A DNA stretch of 64,000 nt from CAVQOB01 sp963714325 (GTDB lineage Bacteria; Pseudomonadota; Alphaproteobacteria; Rhizobiales; Hyphomicrobiaceae): the NCBI GenBank assembly GCA_963714325.1, contig CAVQOB010000003.1:248001-312000 (forward strand), read 5' to 3'. Numbering within the stretch: position 1 is the first letter of the stretch; every line of letters begins with the position of its first letter. This document shows, one piece after another, positions 41,322 through 50,051 of the stretch. The position numbers were made by a program, and so were the translations under genes. Below the pieces are notes generated by a model. It did no database searches and was not told where the DNA came from. It saw only the letters and a program-made list of their open reading frames with translations.

Positions 41322-42455
41322 ATGACGATCACGCGCATCGCGATCACCCAGCATCAAGTGCCGTTGGCGCCGCCGTTTCATCCGAGTTGGTCGTCGAAGC
41401 CCCGCGTTGTGTTCGACGCGACGATCGTGCGGGTGTTTGATAGCTCCGGCCACGTTGGGATCGGTTCCGGCGATCAGATGCTGGGCTTTGCTGGTCATGA
41501 GCATGTCTTTGTCGGTCAAGATCCGCTGCGCCTCGAACGCCACGCCGAAGCCATCACTCACATCTCCTTTCACTATGGCCGCTGTTGGCCGCTCGATCTG
41601 GCGCTCTGGGATCTGGCCGGCAAGATCACCGGGCAGCCCTGCTGGAAGCTGTTGGGTGGCCGCACCGACCGGCTCGCCTGCTACGCCTCAAGCGGTACAC
41701 TGAAGGGGCCCAAAGACCTCGCTGATCTCGCGGAGCGTGTGCTGGCCAAGGGTTTCAAGGCAATGAAGATCCGCTTCCGCCGTGGCGCTGTCGCCGATGA
41801 TCTCGCGGGCCTGGAGGCGGTGCGGGCGCGGATCGGATCGCGGCTTGACTTGATGGTCGACTGCAATCAAGGCTGGCGCTTCCCTTGGGATACGATGGCG
41901 CCCTGGACGTACAAGGATGCGCTGGCGATCGGGCGCGAACTTGAAAAGCTCAAGATCTACTGGATGGAGGAGCCGTTGCACCGCGCCGATCGTGCGGGGT
42001 TGCGGCGCCTGCGCGATGCGCTCGACGTCCGGATCGCCGGCGGGGAGCTCAATCGGGAGCGGCACGAGTTTCGCGATCTGCTGAGCGACGGCTGCCTCGA
42101 TGTTTACCAACCCGATGTCGTCTCGGTTGGCGGCATCACGGGACTGAAGCGGGTCGGATTGATGTGCGCGGAGCATGGCGTCGACTTCACGCCGCACACC
42201 TGGGGCAACGGCATTGGCCTCGCCGCCAACGCGCATCTGACCGCGGGTATCGCCGGCAACAGCTATCTCGAATTTCCCTGGGACCCGCCAGAGTGGGGCT
42301 TGGAGCGACGCGACTTCATGTTGACGCAACCACTCGATATCGACACCAACGGTGATCTGGTTCTCTCCAACGCGCCGGGCCTCGGCTTCGACCTCGACGA
42401 CGCTGCCTTGAAGCGCACGGAGGTCAGCGGCCGGGATTTGGTTTCGAATAATTAA
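41322..42455 (+). CDS. Mandelate racemase/muconate lactonizing enzyme (enolase superfamily) protein
   Basis: 377 residues from ATG 41322 (MTITRIAITQHQVPLAPPFHPSW). The active-site set is complete: GFKAMKIRFRR (KxxK-type base region), LMVDCNQGW (metal Asp), YWMEEPLHRAD (metal Glu), IAGGELNRERHEF (metal Glu) and FTPHTWGNGIGLAANAHL (catalytic His). The enzymes abstract a proton next to a carboxylate; many dehydrate acid sugars. The substrate is unknown. It sits head-to-head with the MttB-like gene and just upstream of a molybdenum hydroxylase operon. Confidence 0.92.
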   Translation: MTITRIAITQHQVPLAPPFHPSWSSKPRVVFDATIVRVFDSSGHVGIGSGDQMLGFAGHEHVFVGQDPLRLERHAEAITHISFHYGRCWPLDLALWDLAGKITGQPCWKLLGGRTDRLACYASSGTLKGPKDLADLAERVLAKGFKAMKIRFRRGAVADDLAGLEAVRARIGSRLDLMVDCNQGWRFPWDTMAPWTYKDALAIGRELEKLKIYWMEEPLHRADRAGLRRLRDALDVRIAGGELNRERHEFRDLLSDGCLDVYQPDVVSVGGITGLKRVGLMCAEHGVDFTPHTWGNGIGLAANAHLTAGIAGNSYLEFPWDPPEWGLERRDFMLTQPLDIDTNGDLVLSNAPGLGFDLDDAALKRTEVSGRDLVSNN

Positions 42456-42627
42456 GCGATGGCGTTGAGGCTTGGTCGGAGGCCCGGACAGCGTTTCTTC
42501 ACGTCGTCCAACAATGCCCTTGTTGGTCGCCCGAACGATCCCTATCATTGCCGAAAAATGAAACGCGGCCGCTGGTTTACTGGCCTAACGGTCGCATCGA
42601 TATTTCGTACCGGGGAAACGCCTCACA

Positions 42628-43503
42628 ATGAAATCACCACCCTTCGCCTATGTCAGGGCGACCTCGCTTGGCGACGTTTTTCGGCTGATGACCGAGCATG
42701 GCCCCGAGGCCAAGCTGCTGGCTGGCGGGCAGAGTCTGCTGGCGGCGCTCGCTTTCCGATTGTCAGAGCCGCCGACGCTGATCGACATTTCGCGCGTTGC
42801 CGAACTCAAGGGCATCGAGCGGGTGGGGGCCAGCATCCGCGTTGGCGCACTGACCACGCACGCTGACCTTGGAGCAAGCGGGTTGGTCCGGTCGCACGTG
42901 CCGTTGATCGCGGAAGCGGTGCCACTGATCGCGCATCCAGCGATTCGCAATCGGGGTACAATTGGCGGGTCGCTTGCCTTCGCCGACCCGGCGGCGGAAT
43001 TGCCGGCCTGCGTGGTGGCGTTGGGTGCGACCATCATTGCGAGCAGTGCTGCCGGCGACCGTTCGATTCCCGCCGCGCAGTTCTTCGAAGGCCTCTATGC
43101 CACGGCATTGCGCGAGGGCGAATTGATCAAGGCCATTGATATCCCGGTGGCGCGCGCCAGCCAACAGGTCGCGATCCTCGAGATTGCGCGCCGATCGGGC
43201 GACTATGCGATGGCCGGCATTGCGCTCAGTGTGATTGTCCAAGACGCCGTGCTCACTGAGCCGCGCATCGTTTTCTTCGGCGTCGGCGATACGCCGATGC
43301 TGGCACAACGGACCATGGCGGCGTTATCCGGCAAATCGATCGATCGTGGTCTTATCGACGTCGCCAAGACGGCCGTTGCGGCCGATCTGTCGCCCGCGGC
43401 TGATCAGCATGGTGGCCCCGATATGAAGCGGCATCTGGCTGGTGTGCTGCTGGAGCGCACATTGAAACGCATTCTGGAACAGGGTGAGGCGCGCGCGGCA
43501 TGA
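42628..43503 (+). CDS. Molybdenum hydroxylase FAD-binding subunit (CoxM-like)
   Basis: 291 residues. FAD-PCMH domain: FAYVRATSLGDVFRLMTEHGPEAKLLAGGQSLLAALAFRL (AGGQS pyrophosphate loop), then HPAIRNRGTIGGSLAFADPAAELPA (TIGGSLAxADP, second FAD loop), and the C-terminal CO_deh_flav_C-like domain. It carries electrons between the Fe-S clusters and an acceptor. The stop overlaps the start of the Fe-S subunit by four bases; the three subunits form one operon (M-S-L order). Confidence 0.94.
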   Translation: MKSPPFAYVRATSLGDVFRLMTEHGPEAKLLAGGQSLLAALAFRLSEPPTLIDISRVAELKGIERVGASIRVGALTTHADLGASGLVRSHVPLIAEAVPLIAHPAIRNRGTIGGSLAFADPAAELPACVVALGATIIASSAAGDRSIPAAQFFEGLYATALREGELIKAIDIPVARASQQVAILEIARRSGDYAMAGIALSVIVQDAVLTEPRIVFFGVGDTPMLAQRTMAALSGKSIDRGLIDVAKTAVAADLSPAADQHGGPDMKRHLAGVLLERTLKRILEQGEARAA

Positions 43504-43988
43504 GTACGATGGTTGATATTGCGCTGACGGTAAATGGCGAAACGGTGCGTGCGCGTGTCGAGGCGCGGCGGCATCTGATCGATTTTCTACGGCTCGATTT
43601 GGGATTGATGGGATCGCATGTCGGTTGCGAGCATGGTGTTTGCGGGGCATGTACGATCCGCGTCGACGGCCGAATCGTGCGCGGCTGCTTGGTTCTGGCC
43701 GTCCAACTTGACGGCTCACAGGTTGAGACCATCGAAGGGTTATCCGATAGCGGCGAGATCCGCGATCTGCAAGATGCATTCATCGCGCGCAATGCCGCTC
43801 AGTGCGGGTTCTGCACGCCGGGCATGCTGATGACGGCGGCAGATTTGCTGTCGGCTGGCGGGGTGCCTTCGCGGGAGCACATCCGCGAACATCTCTCCGG
43901 CAACTACTGCCGGTGCACCGGCTATCACGCCATTGTTGATGCCGTCGAAACGGTCGCCAAACATCGCGCGGGAATGAAACACTCATGA
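43500..43988 (+). CDS. Molybdenum hydroxylase 2Fe-2S subunit (CoxS-like)
   Basis: 162 residues. Plant-type ferredoxin cluster ligands C43, C48, C51 and C63 (GCEHGVCGACTIRVDG...RGC) and the helical-domain cluster ligands C102, C105, C137 and C139 (QCGFCTPGML, YCRCTGYHAI) are all present. It relays electrons from the molybdenum centre. It overlaps both neighbours by four bases (ATGA), a tightly coupled operon. Confidence 0.95.
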   Translation: MSTMVDIALTVNGETVRARVEARRHLIDFLRLDLGLMGSHVGCEHGVCGACTIRVDGRIVRGCLVLAVQLDGSQVETIEGLSDSGEIRDLQDAFIARNAAQCGFCTPGMLMTAADLLSAGGVPSREHIREHLSGNYCRCTGYHAIVDAVETVAKHRAGMKHS

Positions 43989-46378
43989 GCGGCGTCATTG
44001 ATCCCCAGTCCGTCGACAGGCCGAACTCCTACATCGGCAAATCGGTGCCACGCCCGAACACCAAGAAGCTTGTTGAAGGGCGCGGGCAATATGTCGATGA
44101 CATTATGTTGCCGCGCATGGCGCATGTTGCGTTCGTCCGCTCGCCGCACGCGCATGCCAGAATTCTCAATATTGATGCTGGCGATGCGCTGAAAATCCCT
44201 GGCGTTCTCCGCGTCTTCACGGCTAAGGATCTGGCGCCGCACTGCGATCCGTGGGTGGCCGTGCTCGCGCATCTCAAGGGCATGAAATCGGCGCCGCAGT
44301 ATCCACTGCCGCTGACGACGGCGACGTGGGCCGGCGAAGCCGTGGTTGCCGTGGTCGCTGACAGCCGAGCGCTTGCCGAGGATGCAGTCTCGAAGATCGC
44401 GGTCGAATACGAGCCGCTCCCCGCTGTTGCCGACATGGAGACGGCACTTGGCAAGTCAACGCCGGTGATCCACGCTGAACTCGGCGATAATCTGGTGTTT
44501 GAGCGGGTCAACGAAAGCGGCAAAATCGACGACGCCTTCAAGGCCGCGCACAAAATCGTTGAAGCAACCTTCCACACCGGCCGACACACGGGCGTCACGC
44601 TTGAGCCGCGTTCGATCCTTGCCGACTACAACAAGGCCTCGGGCAAGCTCACCGTGCATCATTCGACGCAAGCCCCGCACATGATGCAGGGCGTTTTTGC
44701 CAAACACCTGCGCATGCCCGAGGGCGATGTGCGGGTGATCTGCACGGATGTCGGCGGCAGCTATGGCATCAAGGTGCATGTTTATCCCGACGAGGTCGCC
44801 GTCGTGCTCATTGCGAAACTGATGGGGCGACCAGTCAAGTTCATCGCTGATCGACTGGAGAGTTTTTCGTCCGACATTCACGCCCGCGATCATCGCATCA
44901 AGGGACGCCTTGCCGTCGATGCGGACGGCAAGATTCTCGGCTTTGATATTGATGATCTCACGGGTATCGGCCCCTACTCCGTCTATCCGCGCACCAGTGC
45001 CGTCGAGGGTAATCAGGTCGTCAACCTGATCGGTGGACCATACGATTTTCCCCACTATCGTGCGAAAACCACCGTCGTGCTGCAGAACAAGACGCCGACG
45101 TGCCAGTATCGCGCGGTCGGTCATCCGATCGCGACGACGGTTACCGAGGGGCTTGTCGATCTCGCGGCGGAAGCATTGGGGATGGACCCGATCGCCTTCC
45201 GCCTCAAGAACCTGATGACTGATGACGGGTATCCCAAAACGTCGCCGGCGGGCATGAAATTCGAGGGCCTGTCGCATGTGAAGTCGCTGGCACGATTGCT
45301 GGAGATGATCGACTATCCGGGATTGCGCGCCGAGCAAGAGCGGCTGCGCGGCAAGGGCATCCATCGGGGCATCGGTTTTGCGAGCTTCATCGAGCTGACC
45401 AATCCATCGCCGTTCATGTATGGCATCGGCGGTGCGCGCATCTCGGCTCAGGATGGCTGCACGGTGCGGATCGATCCCGATGGCTCGGTTGTTGCGGCGA
45501 CCGGTGTTACCGAGCAGGGGCAAGGCACCGAGGCGATCATCCGGCAGATCGTTGCTGAGGCCGTTGGTGTGCCGATCGAAACGGTTCGCGTGATCACCGG
45601 CGATACCCTGACGACACCCTACGGCGGCGGTACCTGGGCCTGTCGCGGAGCCGGCATCGGTGGCGAAGCGGCGATGCAGGCTGGCCTTGCAACCCGCGAA
45701 GCCGCCATCAAGGTTGCCGCCGCTATGCTGCAGGCAGCGCCCGAAGCGCTCGATCTCGTGAACGGAAATTTCGTCAGCAAAGCAACGGGCGAGGTGCGTA
45801 TGGCGCTCGCCGAACTCGGCCGTATCGTCTATTTCCGTGGCGATACGCTGCCGCCGGATCTGCCGCGTGAACTGATGCAGACGCGGCACTTCATCACCAA
45901 GCAATATCCATTCGCCTTTACGAACGGCATCCAAGCGAGCTGGCTTGAGGTTGATACAGATACCGGCATGGTCAAGCTGCTGAAACACTGGTGCGTCGAG
46001 GATTGCGGGCGAATCATCAATCCGCTGCTGGTTGATGAGCAGGTGCGTGGTGGCGTCGTGCAGGGGATCGGCGGCGCGCTTTATGAGCACTGTGTCTATT
46101 CGCCGGAGGGCCAGTTGATGATCGGCTCGATGGCCGACTATCTGGTGCCGATGGCGGCGGAGATGCCCGATATCGACGTCGGTCATGTCGAGACGCCGAC
46201 CAAGGAGAGCCTGTTGGGCGCCAAGGGCGCGGGCGAGGCTGGCACGGCTGGCGCACCGGCAGCGATCATGAATGCGATCAACGACGCATTGTTGCCCTTC
46301 CAGGCGAAGGTTTTCGCACAGCCGTTCACGCCGGAGCGCATCCTGGCGGCGCTCGGTACGGCCCCGGCACGACAATGA
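43985..46378 (+). CDS. Molybdenum hydroxylase large subunit (CoxL/xanthine dehydrogenase family, not a true CO dehydrogenase)
   Basis: 797 residues. Aldehyde oxidase/xanthine dehydrogenase hammerhead near the start (KKLVEGRGQYVDDIMLPRMAHVAFVRSPHAHARIL) and molybdopterin-binding domains after it (DVGGSYGIKVHVYPDEVAVVLIA, TGVTEQGQGTEAIIRQIVAEAVG, VEDCGRIINPLLVDEQVRGG). The catalytic Glu is in LLGAKGAGEAGTAG. At the loop that reads AYxCSFR in true CO dehydrogenases and AYRGAGR in form II proteins, this one has QYRAVGHPIA, so CO is not the substrate. It probably hydroxylates a heterocycle or aldehyde belonging to the same pathway as the neighbouring genes. Confidence 0.94.
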   Translation: MSGVIDPQSVDRPNSYIGKSVPRPNTKKLVEGRGQYVDDIMLPRMAHVAFVRSPHAHARILNIDAGDALKIPGVLRVFTAKDLAPHCDPWVAVLAHLKGMKSAPQYPLPLTTATWAGEAVVAVVADSRALAEDAVSKIAVEYEPLPAVADMETALGKSTPVIHAELGDNLVFERVNESGKIDDAFKAAHKIVEATFHTGRHTGVTLEPRSILADYNKASGKLTVHHSTQAPHMMQGVFAKHLRMPEGDVRVICTDVGGSYGIKVHVYPDEVAVVLIAKLMGRPVKFIADRLESFSSDIHARDHRIKGRLAVDADGKILGFDIDDLTGIGPYSVYPRTSAVEGNQVVNLIGGPYDFPHYRAKTTVVLQNKTPTCQYRAVGHPIATTVTEGLVDLAAEALGMDPIAFRLKNLMTDDGYPKTSPAGMKFEGLSHVKSLARLLEMIDYPGLRAEQERLRGKGIHRGIGFASFIELTNPSPFMYGIGGARISAQDGCTVRIDPDGSVVAATGVTEQGQGTEAIIRQIVAEAVGVPIETVRVITGDTLTTPYGGGTWACRGAGIGGEAAMQAGLATREAAIKVAAAMLQAAPEALDLVNGNFVSKATGEVRMALAELGRIVYFRGDTLPPDLPRELMQTRHFITKQYPFAFTNGIQASWLEVDTDTGMVKLLKHWCVEDCGRIINPLLVDEQVRGGVVQGIGGALYEHCVYSPEGQLMIGSMADYLVPMAAEMPDIDVGHVETPTKESLLGAKGAGEAGTAGAPAAIMNAINDALLPFQAKVFAQPFTPERILAALGTAPARQ

Positions 46379-46450
46379 TGATTGGTAAGCCCCGTTGGTT
46401 GCAAATGTCTCAACAATCGGGTGCCCGGGTGCGCGCATCGCGGAGCATCA

Positions 46451-47746
46451 ATGACTGAGTTGCAGATCGGGCTATGGCTGATCGCGATGCTTGCATTGCT
46501 GGTTGCTGCTGGCGTTCCGGTGCCGGCCGCGCTGGCGATGTCGGCGTTCGCGGGAACGTTGGCCTTGAAGGGTGACCTGCAGAGCGCATGGGACGCTCTT
46601 GCGACACCCTTTTTCAAGATCCTTGCCGCCGACGCTGTGCTCGCTATTCCACTCTTCATCCTGATGGGTCGCGTTCTTTGCAGAGCCGATACGGCCGCCG
46701 CAACGATCTCGCTGGCAGCGCGTCCGTTCGCACGGGGGGCAGGACGCGGTGATGGTGCGATGGTCGTCGGTTACGCGTTGATGACGCTGATGGGCTTCTT
46801 CATGTCGGCACCTGCACCGGTGTTTGCCCGCCCGGTCATCAAGGCACTGAGTGCGATGAACATGCCCCGTCGGCAGGCGGCCGGCGCGGCTGCGAGCGCG
46901 TCAACCCTGGCCATGCTGCTGCCGCCATCGTTGCCGCTGTTCTACTACGCGGCCCTGACGGGATTGCCGGTCAGCGTGTTCGCTAGAGCCTGCCTTCTGG
47001 CTGGCGCCATCGTGGTGGTGGGGTGGCTGTTGTTTGCCATGTCATGGCGGTTCGCACGACCAAACGGGGAACCACGATCAACAGGGACAGCGCCAGCGCG
47101 TTTGCCGGTTGAGCGCGGGACCGCCGCGATGATCGCGGTCGCGTTATTCATCGTGGCGGCCTTGTGTACTGGCGTCCTGACGCCACTGCAGACTGGCCTC
47201 GCCGGCGCCATTGCCGCCCTCGCCGCCACGCAGGTGATGTTTGGCCTGGAGCGGACAAGCTTTGTCCAAATGCTCCGCTCGACGTTGCTGCAGAGTTTTA
47301 TCGCAGTGTCGGGTGTTGCGGCCGCGTTCCTGTTCGCCAGCACCATGGAAGGCTTCGGCGTGCCGGCAGCATTTGCTGAACGCTTGCACGCGTTTGGCCT
47401 TGGTCGTTGGGGTTTCCTGGCATTCTGGTTCGTTCTGATCATCATCCTCGAGACGTTGTTGGATGCACCGCGTGTCCTGCTTCTCGCTGTGCCCGTCGCC
47501 GTTCCCATCGCCTTTAGGTTCGGGTTTGATCCGCTGCACTTCGGCATCATGACGCTGTTGGCGTTGGCCGGTGCCAGCTTGTTGCCGCCGTTCGGCATGA
47601 CGGTTTTCCAAGTCAAGGTGGCGCTCCACCCGGCAGCACCTGAGATCGATGAGATCTTTGCCGGTGCGGCACCCTATGCCAGTGTGTTACTCGCGGTGTT
47701 GGCGCTGATAGCGCTCGTACCTTGGATTGTTGCAGCACGGTTCTGA
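46451..47746 (+). CDS. TRAP transporter large permease (DctM-like), orphan
   Basis: 431 residues from ATG 46451 (MTELQIGLWLIAMLALLVAAGVPVPAALAM). About twelve hydrophobic helices, with family features such as IPLFILMGRVLCRADTAAATISLAARPF, AAASASTLAMLLPPSLPLFYYAALTG and FGIMTLLALAGASLLPPFGMTVFQVK. DctM forms the transport channel of TRAP systems, which normally need a DctQ subunit and a DctP receptor. Neither gene is adjacent, so it must use partners elsewhere or work alone. It sits between the hydroxylase and CoxG, so it probably imports the hydroxylase substrate. Confidence 0.85.
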   Translation: MTELQIGLWLIAMLALLVAAGVPVPAALAMSAFAGTLALKGDLQSAWDALATPFFKILAADAVLAIPLFILMGRVLCRADTAAATISLAARPFARGAGRGDGAMVVGYALMTLMGFFMSAPAPVFARPVIKALSAMNMPRRQAAGAAASASTLAMLLPPSLPLFYYAALTGLPVSVFARACLLAGAIVVVGWLLFAMSWRFARPNGEPRSTGTAPARLPVERGTAAMIAVALFIVAALCTGVLTPLQTGLAGAIAALAATQVMFGLERTSFVQMLRSTLLQSFIAVSGVAAAFLFASTMEGFGVPAAFAERLHAFGLGRWGFLAFWFVLIIILETLLDAPRVLLLAVPVAVPIAFRFGFDPLHFGIMTLLALAGASLLPPFGMTVFQVKVALHPAAPEIDEIFAGAAPYASVLLAVLALIALVPWIVAARF

Positions 47747-47760
47747 CGGGGAAATCAACG

Positions 47761-48285
47761 ATGGAGATGACCGGTGAACAGCGCATCGCTGCGCCGCGCG
47801 ATGCCGTCTGGGCGGCGCTGAACGACGCTGACGTGCTCAAGGAGTGCATACCCGGTTGCAAATCGCTAGAAAAGGTTTCCGATACCGCGTTCAAGGCAAC
47901 CGCCACGCTCGCCATCGGCCCGGTCAAGGCGACGTTTGCCGGCGCGGTGACGCTGTTGGAGATCGATGCGCCGAACGCCTATATCATCCGTGGCGAAGGG
48001 AATGGCGGAGTTGCGGGGTTCGCCAAGGGCGAGGCGCGGGTTCGGCTGACCGAGGACGGGGCGGATACCATCCTCAGCTACGCCGTGAAAGCCGATGTCG
48101 GCGGCAAGTTGGCGCAACTCGGCGGACGTTTGATCGATTCGACGGCAAAAAAGCTGGCAGGCGATTTTTTCCGGAATTTCTCTGAGGTGGTGGCGCCGTC
48201 ACCAACGGCCGCAGTGGCCGATACCGAAGAAGGGACGCGGCGGCGTAGATTGTTCAAGCGGTTGTTTGGCGGCAAATCGGTGTAG
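47761..48285 (+). CDS. CoxG family (SRPBCC) protein
   Basis: 174 residues from ATG 47761 (MEMTGEQRIAAPRDAVWAALNDADVLKECIPGCKSLEKVSD). SRPBCC/CoxG fold: AVWAALNDADVLKECIPGC, VKATFAGAVTLLEI, LSYAVKADVGGKLAQLGGRLIDSTAKKLAGDFFRNF. CoxG proteins anchor the molybdenum hydroxylase to the membrane or aid its maturation, and this one ends in a basic tail (GTRRRRLFKRLFGG). It is the last gene of the hydroxylase cluster; its stop abuts a dispersed repeat. Confidence 0.93.
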   Translation: MEMTGEQRIAAPRDAVWAALNDADVLKECIPGCKSLEKVSDTAFKATATLAIGPVKATFAGAVTLLEIDAPNAYIIRGEGNGGVAGFAKGEARVRLTEDGADTILSYAVKADVGGKLAQLGGRLIDSTAKKLAGDFFRNFSEVVAPSPTAAVADTEEGTRRRRLFKRLFGGKSV

Positions 48286-48318
48286 TCAGGCGCACCAGGG
48301 ACTTGTGATTGTGGGTGC
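48285..48318. repeat. Dispersed 34-bp repeat, copy A
   Basis: Read on the minus strand it begins GCACCCACAATCACAAG and matches the sequence at 54925-54958 at 30 of 34 positions. The ends GCACC/GGTGC can pair, and in the other copy they are GTACC/GGTAC, so two differences compensate each other. It lies right after coxG, close to where the strand composition flips. Confidence 0.8.
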
Positions 48319-48395
48319 TGGGCTACCACCCTGTCGCTTGGCATCGTCAATTAGAACTTGCCCGCAACCCCATCCATTTGGCATGACGTGATCCG

Positions 48396-48974
48396 ATGTG
48401 CCAGATGTGCGACCTCACCTTCTTCGGTCTCGCCGAGCCGCAACTGCCGATGCTGGCGTCGTATGTCGCGGCGCTGGAACAGGGCTGGTCGCCGCGCTCA
48501 ACCGTCGACGTCAGTGCCGAGCAGCTCGCAGCACTCCGCCAAGACCCCAAGGCCTTCCTCACCGAACTCAACCGCCAGGACGGTCCGTTGACCCTGGAGA
48601 ATGGCGAGGTTGTACCGAAGCTTCCCAACCGCGTCCGCTGGATGTGGGACGGCGAATTCTGCGGCACTATTTCCCTGCGCTGGCAACCAGGAACGAACGC
48701 GCTGCCGCCCTATGTCCACGGCCACATCGGTTATGCGGTCGTACCCTGGAAGCGCGGCCATGGCCTCGCCAAACGCGCGCTGCGCCTGATCCTGCGCGAA
48801 GCCTGCGAGGTCGGCCTCGATCGCGTTGAAATCTCGACAACACCCGAGAATATCGCGTCGCAAAAGGTCGCTTTGGCGAACGGCGCTCGCTTTTTACACG
48901 CGTACGACACCGAACCCTATGGCATCGGCCCCGCGTTCAGGTATGAAATCCTGACGCCAACCGCCATCGCCTGA
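48396..48974 (+). CDS. GNAT family N-acetyltransferase
   Basis: 192 residues. The C-terminal half holds the GNAT core: HIGYAVVPWKRGHGLAKRALRLILREACEVGLDRVEISTTPENIASQKVALANGARFL, where RGHGLA is the acetyl-CoA binding Q/RxxGxG/A loop. The N-terminal half (CDLTFFGLAEPQLPMLASYVAALEQGWSP...NRVRWMWDGEFCGTISLRW) matches the COG3981-type predicted acetyltransferases. Substrate unknown. Follows the hydroxylase cluster by about 110 bases; probably unrelated to it. Confidence 0.9.
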   Translation: MCQMCDLTFFGLAEPQLPMLASYVAALEQGWSPRSTVDVSAEQLAALRQDPKAFLTELNRQDGPLTLENGEVVPKLPNRVRWMWDGEFCGTISLRWQPGTNALPPYVHGHIGYAVVPWKRGHGLAKRALRLILREACEVGLDRVEISTTPENIASQKVALANGARFLHAYDTEPYGIGPAFRYEILTPTAIA

Positions 48975-49010
48975 GAACTAGGCGTGAAATACCCCAAGGA
49001 TCAGCGCACA

Positions 49011-50015
49011 ATGTCAGCACGCCGCCCTCAACTTCTCGACCGCGCGCTTCGCACTGTCATCGTGGCCCTGGCATCTCTGGTGCTGAGCCACCCGGCCCTC
49101 GCCCAGGACAAATATCCCGACAAGCCGATTACGCTCGTCGTCCCCTTTGCCGCCGGCGGCCCATCCGATGCCATCGCCCGCCTCGTCGGGCAATCCATGT
49201 CGACGACACTCGGCCAGCAGATCATCATTGAAAACATTGCTGGCGCCGGCGGCACCGTTGCGGCCGGCCGCGTCGCCAAGGCGCCGGGTGACGGCTATAC
49301 GCTGCTGATCCATCATCTGGCGCTGGCCACCGGCGACACGCTCTACCCCAACAAGCCCTATCAGACGCTTGCAGCCTTCGCGCCGATCGGTCTCGTCAAT
49401 TATGGCCCCTACGTGCTGACCGTCAAAAAAGACCTTCCCGCCAACACCGCCAAGGAACTCTTCGATTACATCAAGGCAAACGCCGACAAGGCGACGCTCG
49501 CGCATGCTGGCGTCGGATCAGGATCCTATTTGTGCAACGTGATGATGCAGATGGCGCTCGGCGTGAAGCCGGCGCTTGTCGCCTATCGCGGCACCGGCCC
49601 GGCATTGAACGACGTCGTCGCAGGCCAGGTCGACGTACTCTGCGATCAGACGACGAATACGATCCCGCAGATCAAGGCCGGCACCATCAAGGCGCTTGCT
49701 GTCAGCTCGGCGGCTCGCATCCACAGCATTCCCGATGTTCCGACCATGACCGAGGTCGGCCAGCCGCAGATCAATCTGTCGGTCTGGCACGCACTCTATG
49801 CCGTCGCCGGAACGCCAAAACCGGTGATCGACAAACTCAACGCCGCACTCGAAATCGCACTAAAGGATGCAACGATCATCAGCCGTTTTACCGAACTCGG
49901 TACATTTCTCTTCCCCGAGGGCAAACGCGGGCCCAGCGATACGGCCACCCAACTGGCTCGCGAAGTCGATAGCTGGGGCCGGTTGATCAAGGCCGCCGGC
50001 ATCGAAGTTAAATAA
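49011..50015 (+). CDS. Bug/TctC family tripartite tricarboxylate transporter substrate-binding protein
   Basis: 334 residues from ATG 49011 (MSARRPQLLDRALRTVIVALASLVLSHPALAQD); AAGGA lies ten bases upstream, and a GTG at 48984 is an alternative. Signal peptide, then YPDKPITLVVPFAAGGPSDAIARL, IIIENIAGAGGTVAAGRVAKA, HAGVGSGSYLCNVMM, YRGTGPALNDVVAGQVDVLCDQTTNTIPQI. It resembles the receptor at 6767-7759 closely in these motifs. It is followed at 36 bases by two dehydrogenase genes, implying a 2-hydroxy acid ligand. No TctA/TctB genes are present. Confidence 0.92.
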   Translation: MSARRPQLLDRALRTVIVALASLVLSHPALAQDKYPDKPITLVVPFAAGGPSDAIARLVGQSMSTTLGQQIIIENIAGAGGTVAAGRVAKAPGDGYTLLIHHLALATGDTLYPNKPYQTLAAFAPIGLVNYGPYVLTVKKDLPANTAKELFDYIKANADKATLAHAGVGSGSYLCNVMMQMALGVKPALVAYRGTGPALNDVVAGQVDVLCDQTTNTIPQIKAGTIKALAVSSAARIHSIPDVPTMTEVGQPQINLSVWHALYAVAGTPKPVIDKLNAALEIALKDATIISRFTELGTFLFPEGKRGPSDTATQLAREVDSWGRLIKAAGIEVK

Positions 50016-50051
50016 GACTGGCAACACTTCCAAAAAAGCGAGAACCCCGCT

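Noticed and set aside
44456..46438. A 660-codon open frame on the minus strand
   Set aside because: It is antisense to the molybdenum hydroxylase large subunit, rich in Arg/His/Asp, with no domain; a by-product of high GC content.
43985..48285. Carbon monoxide dehydrogenase operon
   Set aside because: The large subunit lacks the AYxCSFR active-site loop, so a CO-oxidising role is not supported even though the subunit order and CoxG fit.
41000..49000. A dif recombination site near the composition switch
   Set aside because: I read the intergenic gaps between 41 and 49 kb and found no sequence with the two 11-bp XerC/XerD arms around a 6-bp centre.
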